The notes under the pieces were generated by a model. That model was not told where the DNA came from and made no database searches. It worked only from the letters and a program-made list of their open reading frames with translations. Below, piece by piece: positions 1-8,876 of a DNA stretch of 9,410 nt. The DNA is from CAZBBB01 sp964490005 (GTDB lineage: Bacteria > Planctomycetota > B15-G4). The first letter of the stretch is position 1; each line of letters starts with the position of its first letter. The translations under genes and the position numbers were made by a program. The stretch is taken from contig CAZBBB010000117.1 of assembly GCA_964490005.1 (NCBI GenBank), positions 1 through 9,410 on the forward strand, in the 5' to 3' direction.

Positions 1-581
1 GTCGCTGGCCTGGCGGGTGAGCGGGGGGGAGATCACCGGGCTCCTCCCCGAGCTGCGCGCGGCGCTGGGCGCCGTCGTGCGCCTGGCCGTCACCTGGCGC
101 GCGCTGGCCTTCGCGCTCGTGGCGGCCGCGGGCTTCGAGGCGGCCGGCGCGGTCGCCGGCGCCTACCTCGTCGATCGCGGGCTCTCGAGCGCCGAGATCG
201 CGATGCGCTTCGAGCTGCCGAAGGTCGTGGCCATGGCGCTCGGCGCGCTGCTCGGCGGGCGCCTCTGCGATCGCTGGGGCGCGAGCGCGGCCACGCGTCG
301 CTTCCAGCTCGCCTTCGTGCTGTGCCTCCTCGCCGTCGCGGGCCTCGACGCCCTCGGGATCGGCGGCGGCGGCGCCAGCCTGTCGGCGCTCGTCGCGCTG
401 TATTTCGCCGTGGGCCTGTTCACGGCCGCCTCGTACACGCTGCTCATGAACCTGACCGCGCCGCGCCTCGCCGCCACGCAGTTCAGCGCCTACATGGGCG
501 CGACCAACGGCTGCGAGACCTGGGCGGTGCTCGCGCTCGGCGCGCTGCAGCCGGCTCTGGGCTACGCCGCCGCCTTCGCCC

Positions 582-3392
<2,811 letters not shown>

Positions 3393-3495
3393 CGCTCCCT
3401 CTCGTCCGCGGCGCGCGTCAGGGCCCGGCCCGGCGGCGCGCGAGCCTAGCACGGCGAGCGCCCGGCGTGTCCGCACCCGCCCGGGCGGCGCTACC
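3393..3495. promoter_or_regulatory. Divergent control region between kinase and sigma factor genes
   Basis: This 103-bp gap separates two divergent starts and must hold the promoters of both genes, unless one is transcribed from inside the other. It is extremely GC-rich. The only promoter-like element I see is TGCTAGGCT on the minus strand (3443-3451). It fits an extended -10 (TG, one base, then T-A at the first two and T at the last position of the hexamer), with no clear -35. It would serve the kinase gene with a leader of about 45 nt. An imperfect inverted repeat (GCCCGGCG near 3470 against CGCCCGGGC near 3480) lies just ahead of the sigma gene. No clear Shine-Dalgarno precedes the sigma gene. 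The element calls are weak; the role of the region follows from gene layout. Confidence 0.4.
3395..3403 (-). promoter_or_regulatory. Ribosome binding site of the kinase gene
   Basis: On the minus strand the sequence GAGAGGGAG lies just ahead of the ATG at 3392. It is purine-rich and close to the Shine-Dalgarno consensus, and it supports this start over the longer open frame reaching 3518. Confidence 0.55.
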
Positions 3496-4059
3496 ATGGC
3501 GTCCATGCACGACGTCACCGCGCTGCTGCGGCGGCAGGCCGCCGGGGACGCCGACGCCGGCCGGCAGCTGCTCGAGCTGCTTCACGACGAGCTGCATCGC
3601 CTCGCCGGCGCGCAGATGCGCCGCGAGCGCGGCGATCACACGCTGCAGCCGACGGCGCTCGTCCACGAGGCGTGGCTGCGCCTCGTCGCCTCGCCGCCCT
3701 CCGCCGCCGGGAGCCGCGCGCACTTCCTCTCGCTGGCCGCGCGCGTCATGCGCCGCGTCCTCGTCGAACACGCCCGCGCGCGCGCCGCGGCCAAGCGCGG
3801 CGGCGAGGCGCAGCGCGTCACGCTCGACGACGCGCTGGCGCTCGACCCGGGCCGCTCGCTCGACGTGCTGGCGCTCGACGAGGCGCTCGAACGGCTGGCC
3901 GCGTTCGACGCCGAGCTGGCGACGCTGGTCGAGCTGCGCTTCTTCGGCGGCCTCAGCAACGAGGAGGTCGCGGCCAGTCGCGGCGTCTCGCTGCGCAGCG
4001 TCGAGCGCGGCTGGGCCACGGCCCGCGCCTGGCTGCGCGGCCAGCTGGACGGCGCCTGA
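3496..4059 (+). CDS. ECF-type RNA polymerase sigma factor, kinase-associated type
   Basis: A 187-residue sigma factor of the Sigma70_ECF kind common in planctomycetes. Region 2 spans about residues 18-100 and contains LQPTALVHEAWLRL (50-63), the hallmark of this subfamily, followed by HFLSLAARVMRRVLVEHAR (76-94). Region 4 lies at about 125-184, with a helix-turn-helix in LSNEEVAASRGVSLRSVER (153-171). It recruits RNA polymerase to specific promoters. Ordinary ECF sigma factors carry acidic residues (DAED) just before the LVQE-like helix; here the matching residues are Q51-P52-T53-A54. In a Vibrio sigma factor of related type a threonine in this region is phosphorylated by a partner kinase to activate it; that this protein works the same way with the divergent kinase is an inference. 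No anti-sigma factor gene lies alongside. A second in-frame ATG at 3505 would give 184 residues and cannot be excluded, since neither start has a clear ribosome site. Confidence 0.92.
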   Translation: MASMHDVTALLRRQAAGDADAGRQLLELLHDELHRLAGAQMRRERGDHTLQPTALVHEAWLRLVASPPSAAGSRAHFLSLAARVMRRVLVEHARARAAAKRGGEAQRVTLDDALALDPGRSLDVLALDEALERLAAFDAELATLVELRFFGGLSNEEVAASRGVSLRSVERGWATARAWLRGQLDGA

Positions 4060-4073
4060 AGCGGGCGCGCCGC

Positions 4074-4097
4074 CCGGGGCGGAAACCACCGCCCCGG
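4074..4097. terminator. GC-rich hairpin between convergent genes, likely bidirectional terminator
   Basis: Perfect 9-bp arms CCGGGGCGG (4074-4082) and CCGCCCCGG (4089-4097) enclose a 6-nt loop. The hairpin lies 14 bp after the sigma factor stop and about 30 bp after the stop of the convergent secreted-protein gene, which is where a shared terminator is expected. There is no T-run on either side, so it would be a non-canonical intrinsic terminator or an RNA-stabilising end. Confidence 0.55.
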
Positions 4098-4127
4098 ACG
4101 GCACGTGCGGCGTCGCGTGGCCGTCGC

Positions 4128-5342
4128 TCACGGGTGCGCCGTCATCAGCGAGAGGCCGTTGCTCGAGGTCCAGCCGGCGGCCGTGACCACGTACGACTGC
4201 AGCATGATCTCGACGCCCGTCGGCAGCGCCGCCGGGAGCGGCGCGACGATCGAAGTCGGGCCCGCGATCGGCAGCGGACCGAGGATCCCGGTGAGCCCGC
4301 CGAGCAGGAAGGGCTGCCCGAGCAGCACCGGCGCCGGGCACGCGGCGGAGAGATCCCACAGGATCCAGGCCGTGCCGACCGCGATCGTGTCGAGCTCGAG
4401 TCCGAAGGCTGCCGAAGGCACGGTGGACTGCCCGATGCCGTCGAGCACCACTCCGTTCGAGGGGCCATAACCCACCGGACGCGCCGTGAACGCGAGGCCC
4501 GCGACGAGGCCGGCGACGGGCGAGACCCAGCACGTGCGCGGGAACGCGAAGGTCGGCGTCGCCGCGCCCGCGCCGAAGGCGCCGGCCACGGCGAAGCGGC
4601 CCAGCCGCCCGCCGTCCGTCACGGTGAAGGTCGGTTGCGCGACGCCGGTATCGAAGGCCAGGCCCTTGAGCGGCACGCCGAGCGCGAGCCCCGCGCCGCA
4701 GCCGGGGAGCGCGCCGGCGACGTTGACGAAGTTCACCGGCGCGGCGGCTCCGAGCGTCGGAAAGCTGCCGACGTTGCCGGCCGCGTCGCAGACCCACAGC
4801 AGGTCGGCGGCCGGGTCGTGGCTGATGTCGCCGAGGAAGGCGAAGGCCGCCGGCGGCGCCAGCGGCGCCTGGCGCACGATCGGCATGCAGTTCCCGGCCG
4901 GTTCGAGGGCCGCGAAGCTCGTCAGGTTCGTGATCCACAGCCAGCGGCGCGTGCCGTCCCAGCCGAGCCCCGTGATCTGCCCGAACCCTGCGAAGGGCGG
5001 CGCGAAGGTCTCGATGAGCTGGCCGCCGGCCGTGTACGCGCCGATGATCAGGCCGTCGGTGATGTAGGTCACGTCCTTCTCGCGATCGCAGGCGATGTCG
5101 CCGGCCAGGTCGTTGGGATCGGTCTCGAAGGGCATCGGCGTCGCGGCGCCGCAGGTGGGCATCGTCAGGTAGCTGAAGGACGAGGCGATCGGCCCGTCGG
5201 GGAAGTTGCAGTTCATCGGCGAAGGCGGCCCCGAGAGTTCGACGACGTTGGCGGACGGGCCGGAGATGGCGAGCAGCGACTGCGCGGCGACGACGGGCGC
5301 GCTCAGCGCGACGCCGATCAGGGCAAGGGAGCGGGCGAACAT
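4128..5342 (-). CDS. Secreted beta-propeller-like protein with lineage-type C-terminal domain
   Basis: A 404-residue protein that I cannot assign to a named family. Residues 1-21 look like a signal peptide (MFARSLALIGVALSAPVVAAQ). The body has repeating blade-like units, each with a 'domain seen against time or place' pattern: GLGWDGTRRWLWITN (125-139), DISHDPAADLLWVCD (172-186) and GLAFDTGVAQPTFTVTD (227-243), suggesting a beta-propeller or related beta-rich fold. Eight cysteines (45, 64, 85, 152, 185, 215, 271, 335) fit disulphides in an exported protein. The last 70 residues, with LPTGVEIMLQSYV and the end SNGLSLMTAHP, resemble a C-terminal domain I recall from many secreted planctomycete proteins. 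The ATG at 5342 is chosen because it begins the signal peptide; an upstream in-frame ATG at 5405 lies in a hairpin loop and would add 21 Arg/Pro-rich residues. No catalytic motif is visible; a surface binding or structural role is only a guess. Confidence 0.75.
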   Translation of the reverse strand: MFARSLALIGVALSAPVVAAQSLLAISGPSANVVELSGPPSPMNCNFPDGPIASSFSYLTMPTCGAATPMPFETDPNDLAGDIACDREKDVTYITDGLIIGAYTAGGQLIETFAPPFAGFGQITGLGWDGTRRWLWITNLTSFAALEPAGNCMPIVRQAPLAPPAAFAFLGDISHDPAADLLWVCDAAGNVGSFPTLGAAAPVNFVNVAGALPGCGAGLALGVPLKGLAFDTGVAQPTFTVTDGGRLGRFAVAGAFGAGAATPTFAFPRTCWVSPVAGLVAGLAFTARPVGYGPSNGVVLDGIGQSTVPSAAFGLELDTIAVGTAWILWDLSAACPAPVLLGQPFLLGGLTGILGPLPIAGPTSIVAPLPAALPTGVEIMLQSYVVTAAGWTSSNGLSLMTAHP

Positions 5343-5383
5343 GGGTCGGGTTCCGGTGCGGAGGGCGGGCCGGGCCGGCCGGA

Positions 5384-5393
5384 GGGTCGACCC
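5384..5393. repeat. Perfect 10-bp palindrome GGGTCGACCC
   Basis: A perfect palindrome ahead of the secreted-protein gene, in the 73-bp gap after the ceramidase-like gene. The half-site GGGTC recurs in the hairpin a few bases away and again next to the start codon (5343-5348). It could be an operator, but in DNA this GC-rich a 10-bp palindrome can arise by chance. Confidence 0.3.
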
Positions 5394-5397
5394 GGGG

Positions 5398-5415
5398 CGG
5401 GTCATCGGTGACCCG
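5398..5415 (-). terminator. Hairpin directly after the ceramidase-like gene
   Basis: Arms CGGGTCA (5398-5404) and TGACCCG (5409-5415) pair perfectly over 7 bp around a 4-nt loop, immediately next to the TGA stop at 5416-5418 on the minus strand. No T-run follows. It could end or reduce transcription before the secreted-protein gene, or protect the upstream mRNA end. It also places the alternative ATG at 5405 inside the stem-loop, which argues against that start. Confidence 0.45.
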
Positions 5416-6177
5416 TCAGCCCTGTTTGCGCGGAATCCCGTCGCGCCCCGCCAGCCGCGCCACGAGGCAGCCGGCGGCCGCCGCCGCGAGCAGGTGCTTG
5501 AGCGTGTGGCCGCTCAGCAGGCCGCCGACCGCGAAGATCTCGCGGTCGAAGTGCTCGGCCAGCTTCGCCAGCGCGTAGCCGGCGAAGGCGCCGACCAGCC
5601 AGCGATCGCCGCGGCGCTGTCGGTCGTCGGCGGCCGGCCAGAGCAGCACGACGAGCGCCGCCAGCAGCAGCGTCCCGAACTGCGCCAGCGCGTAGAGCCG
5701 CAGATCGCCGGCGCCGGCCTGCTCGGTGCGGTGCCAGTGCAGCACGCTGTAGCCGCCGAACAGCACCAGCGGCGCGAGCGCCGCGCGCCCCAGCGTCGGC
5801 GAGACGCGTTCGCCGAGCAGCGCCGCGAGCAACCCCATGAAACCCAGCGTCATCGGCAGCCGGTCCCAGACCAGCCGCGCGTCGTCGGGCGCCAGGTGGT
5901 AGAAGCCCGAGCCGAAGGCCGTGAGCGCCACGCCCGCGAACAGCACGAGCTGCGCGCCGCGCGCGACGGCCAGCCGCCGCGCGCGCGCCAGCCCCGCGAG
6001 CCCGACGAGCAGGAAGGGCAGGTTCGAGAGCACGTCGAGGGCGCGCGGCACGCCGAGCAGCGTGCGCGCGTCGGCGAAGTCGTGGTAGGCCGGGTCCTGC
6101 GGGATGGGGTCGACGAACGCCGCGACGATCGCGACGAGCGCCGCCGCGCCGAGCAGCGCCGCGTGGCGGCCGTTCAC
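5416..6177 (-). CDS. Ceramidase-like (CREST superfamily) integral membrane hydrolase
   Basis: A 253-residue, very hydrophobic protein with about seven membrane segments. It carries the spaced metal-site pattern of the CREST superfamily (alkaline ceramidases, PAQR receptors and relatives): SGFYH (S90, H94) at the end of one segment, D105 in WDRLP, and HTLKH (H224, H228) in the last segment. Supporting stretches are YHDFADAR (31-38) and DVLSNLPFLLVG (48-59). Known members use zinc to cleave amide bonds of sphingolipids; the substrate here is unknown, as it is not clear that this organism makes sphingolipids. The start is a GTG with a weak G-rich ribosome site (6182-6186) and lies 13 bp after the ABM gene, so it probably belongs to the same transcript. 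A hairpin follows the stop directly. Family is fairly sure, substrate is not. Confidence 0.8.
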   Translation of the reverse strand: MNGRHAALLGAAALVAIVAAFVDPIPQDPAYHDFADARTLLGVPRALDVLSNLPFLLVGLAGLARARRLAVARGAQLVLFAGVALTAFGSGFYHLAPDDARLVWDRLPMTLGFMGLLAALLGERVSPTLGRAALAPLVLFGGYSVLHWHRTEQAGAGDLRLYALAQFGTLLLAALVVLLWPAADDRQRRGDRWLVGAFAGYALAKLAEHFDREIFAVGGLLSGHTLKHLLAAAAAGCLVARLAGRDGIPRKQG

Positions 6178-6190
6178 GGCGCCCCCACGG

Positions 6191-6535
6191 CTACAGGCCC
6201 TGCAGGCGCTCGAAGATCGCGGGCTGCAGTCCGGCGGTCGCGGCGCGCAGCTCGGCGCTGACCGGACCGTACAGCTCGAGCCGCGCGTCGCAGGTCGCGA
6301 GCAGCGCGTCGAGGCGCGGCCCGAGATTGGCGACGTGGTCGAGCACGGCCTGCGAATCGCGGTAGCGCTCGAGCACCACGCATTCGCTGCGGTCGGCGTC
6401 GACGAACCACTCGTAGCGCAGCGCGCCCGGCTCGTGGGCGCGCACGCCGTCCAGGCACGCGGCGGCCGCGGCCCGGAAGGCCTCGAACTTGCCCGCGTGG
6501 ATCGCCAGCCGCGCGACGACGTCGATGGCGCTCAC
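6191..6535 (-). CDS. Small ABM-domain protein (putative quinol monooxygenase type)
   Basis: A 114-residue protein of the antibiotic biosynthesis monooxygenase (ABM) fold, a dimeric ferredoxin-like barrel. Recognisable features are the N-terminal strand and helix (ARLAIHAGKFEAFRAAAAAC), the middle HEPGALRYEWFVDADRSEC (34-52), VVLERYRDSQAVLDHV (53-68), and the C-terminal LELYGPVSAELRAA (86-99) found in the longer ABM subfamily. Members act on quinones, haem or polyketides, or only bind small molecules; no substrate can be named here. The start is a GTG in the overlap GTGA with the manC stop, with a strong ribosome site (GGAGGA) inside the end of manC. The same frame stays open far upstream through manC, but that part is a shadow. 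Position in the operon suggests coordinated translation with manC, with no obvious functional link. Confidence 0.82.
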   Translation of the reverse strand: MSAIDVVARLAIHAGKFEAFRAAAAACLDGVRAHEPGALRYEWFVDADRSECVVLERYRDSQAVLDHVANLGPRLDALLATCDARLELYGPVSAELRAATAGLQPAIFERLQGL

Positions 6536-7617
6536 AGCCAGTCCTCCAGACCGAGTTGCTTGAGCTTGTCGACGAGCGCCTTCACGCCTTCGGCGTCGTC
6601 GCGGCGGCAGACGAGCGTGGCGTCGGGCGTGTGCACGATGATCAGGTCGGAGACGCCCTTGGCGGCCACCAAACCGCCGCCCGCGGCATGCACGATCAGG
6701 CCGCGCGCGTCGAGCAGCGCCGCGGCGCCTTCGACGACATTGCCCTGTGCGTCGGGGGCGTGCAGGCGCGCCAGCGCGTCCCAGGCGCCGACGTCCTCCC
6801 AGCGCACGGGCAGCGGCAGGAGCAGCACGCCCGAGGCCTTCTCCATCACGCCGAAGTCGATCGAGACCTTCGTGAGCCGCGGATAGCGCGCCGCCATCTC
6901 GGCGGCGAAGCGCGGCGTGCGCCACGCGGCGGCGAGCGCGTCGAGGTCGGCGCTCATCTCGGGCAGATGCCGCGCGCAGGCCGCCGTCATCGCCGCCGGG
7001 CGGAAGGCGAAGAGCCCGGCGTTCCACAGATGCTCGCCGCTCGCGAGCAGTCGCTGCGCGACGTCGAGCTTCGGCTTCTCGACGAAGCGCTCGAGCGCGT
7101 GCACCGTCTTGCCGCCGTGCACGCCGAGCGCCGCACCGCGCTTGAGCCAGCCGTAGCCCGTCGCCGGCCGGTCGGGAGCGAGGCCGAAGACCAGCAGCGC
7201 GTCGGGCCGCACGGCGAGCGCCTCGCCGGCCGCGCGCAGGTGCTCGCGGTAGACGTCCTCGGGCGACAGCACGTGGTCGGCCGGCATGGCGATGCCGACC
7301 GCGTCGGGATGCAGCCGCTCGAGCAGGCGCGCCGCGAGCGCGATGCAGGGCGCCGTGTCGCGCCCGACCGGCTCGCCCACGATCTGCTCGGCCGGCACGT
7401 CCGGCAGCAGCGCGCGCACGTCCTCGGCGTAGCGCTGCGAGGTGATGACCAGCTGCCGCTCGGGCGGGATGAGCGGCGCGATGCGCGCGCTGGTCTGCGC
7501 CAGCAGCGGCCGCTCGCCGCCGAGGGACAGCAGCTGCTTGGGCCGCGACGCGCGGCTCGCCGGCCAGAAGCGCGTGCCCGAGCCGCCCGCCATGAGGATG
7601 GCGTGCAGCACGCTCAT
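6532..7617 (-). CDS. manC: Mannose-1-phosphate guanylyltransferase
   Basis: A 361-residue enzyme that makes GDP-mannose from mannose-1-phosphate and GTP in the cytoplasm, supplying mannose, fucose or rhamnose derivatives for polysaccharides and glycoproteins. The nucleotide-binding signature GGSGTRFWPASR (11-22) with K27 is complete. Further family motifs are PADH (112-115), FVEKP (178-182), WNAG (198-201), SIDFGVMEK (252-260) and WEDVGAWDAL (273-282). The length fits the single-function form; the C-terminal cupin isomerase domain of bifunctional ManC/AlgA is absent, so phosphomannose isomerase must come from elsewhere. Its ATG overlaps the alr stop as ATGA and has no good ribosome site of its own, suggesting translational coupling to alr. 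Its own stop overlaps the next gene as GTGA. Confidence 0.95.
   Translation of the reverse strand: MSVLHAILMAGGSGTRFWPASRASRPKQLLSLGGERPLLAQTSARIAPLIPPERQLVITSQRYAEDVRALLPDVPAEQIVGEPVGRDTAPCIALAARLLERLHPDAVGIAMPADHVLSPEDVYREHLRAAGEALAVRPDALLVFGLAPDRPATGYGWLKRGAALGVHGGKTVHALERFVEKPKLDVAQRLLASGEHLWNAGLFAFRPAAMTAACARHLPEMSADLDALAAAWRTPRFAAEMAARYPRLTKVSIDFGVMEKASGVLLLPLPVRWEDVGAWDALARLHAPDAQGNVVEGAAALLDARGLIVHAAGGGLVAAKGVSDLIIVHTPDATLVCRRDDAEGVKALVDKLKQLGLEDWL
6542..6547 (-). promoter_or_regulatory. Ribosome binding site of the ABM gene inside manC
   Basis: On the minus strand GGAGGA lies 6 nt before the GTG at 6535 and is read within the Leu-Glu-Asp codons at the end of manC. It is the strongest Shine-Dalgarno in the window and fixes the start of the small gene. 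Confidence 0.75.
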
Positions 7618-8876
7618 GAGGCCGCCGCGTCGGCTCCGGGGCGGGCGGTCGCGCGGCGCTTGGTCCGGCGTCCGGGCCGCGCCGGCGCCGCCTCGGCCGC
7701 CGCCGGCGCCGGCTCGACGTACACGCGCCGCACGCGCTTGCCCACCGAGCAGGCGATCTCGTAGGGGATCGTCCCGACCAGGCTGGCAAGCTCGCCGATC
7801 GCGAGCTGCTGCTCGCCGTCCTTCCCGATGAGCGTCACCGTGTCGCCCACCTTGACGCCGGGGATCGCGCCCACGTCGATCATGGTGTAGTCCATCGAGA
7901 TCGAGCCCACGATCGGCGCGAGCCGGCCGCGCACGAGGGCCCGCCCGCGATTGCTGAGGCGGTAGGCCAGCCCGTCGTTGTAGCCGATGGGCAGCGTGGC
8001 GATGCGCGTCGGGCGCGCGGTGACGTGCGTGCCGTTGTAGCCGATGGGCGTCTCGGCCGGCACGTCCTTGAGGTAGACGATCTGCGTGCGCAGCGAGAGC
8101 ACCGGCTGGAAGCCCGGGTCGCGCGCGGCCGCGTCGGGGCCGAGCATGCCGTAGAGCGAGATGCCCGGGCGCACGAGCGGCAGGTCGAGGCCGACGCCGC
8201 CGAGCAGCGCCGCCGTGTTGGCGAAGTGGCACAGCGGCGGGCGCACGCCGCGCGCCGCCAGGCCCTCGATCACGCCCGCGAGCCGCTGGCGCTGCACGGT
8301 CGTGAAGGGATGCCCCGGCCGCGCCGAGCTGACGTGGCTGGCGAGGCCCTCGAGCTGCAGGTGCTCGCTGCGCGCCACGGCCAGCGCGAGCTGCAGCGCG
8401 CGCTCGGGCAGCGCGCCGAGCCGCCCCATGCCGGTGTCGACCATGACGTGCACGCGCGCGCGCCGACCCTGCCGCGCGCTCTCGGCCGCCAGCGTCTCGA
8501 TGCGCTCCATCGAGTGCACGCAGACGCGGATCTCCTCGCGCACGACGTCGGCCTCCTCCTCGGGGATGATCGTCCCGAGGATCAGGATCGGGTCGGCGAT
8601 GCCCGCGCGCCGCAGCTCGATGGCCTCGGCCGAGTCGCCCACGCCGAAGCCCCACAGGCCCGGCCGGCCGGACAGCGCGCGCGCCACGGCGACCGCGCCG
8701 TGCCCGTACGCGTCGGCCTTCACGATCGCCATCACGGCCGCGCCCGCCGGCAGCGCGGCGACGATGCGCGCGTGGTTGGCCCGCAGCGCGTGCAGGTCGA
8801 TGTCGGCCCAGACGCGATGACGCGCCGCCGGCAACGCCTCAGCGCTCGCCCCTGCCTCCGGGCCCGACCCGCTCAT
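7614..8876 (-). CDS. alr: Alanine racemase
   Basis: A 420-residue PLP enzyme of fold type III that converts L-alanine to D-alanine for peptidoglycan. The PLP lysine is K53 in AIVKADAYGHG (50-60). The opposite-face catalytic tyrosine is Y280 in PIGYNGTHV; the barrel residues MVDTGMGRLG (145-154), HFANTAALL (217-225), VRPGISLYG (235-243), LPIGYNDG (295-302) and GSISMDYTMIDV (324-335) are all present. Family members usually end near residue 375-390; here an Ala/Pro/Arg-rich tail of about 33 residues (388-420, with GRRTKRRATARPG) is added, probably disordered and basic. The ATG at 8876 is chosen because of a GGAGAT ribosome site and good length; it lies inside the end of tsaB, overlapping by 38 bp. 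The stop overlaps manC as ATGA. Confidence 0.95.
   Translation of the reverse strand: MSGSGPEAGASAEALPAARHRVWADIDLHALRANHARIVAALPAGAAVMAIVKADAYGHGAVAVARALSGRPGLWGFGVGDSAEAIELRRAGIADPILILGTIIPEEEADVVREEIRVCVHSMERIETLAAESARQGRRARVHVMVDTGMGRLGALPERALQLALAVARSEHLQLEGLASHVSSARPGHPFTTVQRQRLAGVIEGLAARGVRPPLCHFANTAALLGGVGLDLPLVRPGISLYGMLGPDAAARDPGFQPVLSLRTQIVYLKDVPAETPIGYNGTHVTARPTRIATLPIGYNDGLAYRLSNRGRALVRGRLAPIVGSISMDYTMIDVGAIPGVKVGDTVTLIGKDGEQQLAIGELASLVGTIPYEIACSVGKRVRRVYVEPAPAAAEAAPARPGRRTKRRATARPGADAAAS

Noticed and set aside
3393..3518. Longer N-terminus of the kinase reaching 3518
   Set aside because: It would overlap the start of the divergent sigma gene and remove the shared control region; the added residues are Arg/Gly/Pro-rich and the ATG at 3392 has a ribosome site.
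5343..5405. Longer N-terminus of the secreted protein starting at 5405
   Set aside because: The ATG lies in a hairpin loop and would place about 20 Arg/Pro-rich residues before the signal peptide.
3672..5411. Long plus-strand open frame crossing the sigma gene and the secreted-protein gene
   Set aside because: It crosses a sigma factor stop in another frame and the convergent hairpin, is extremely Arg/Gly-rich and shows no family motif; it is a GC-driven shadow.
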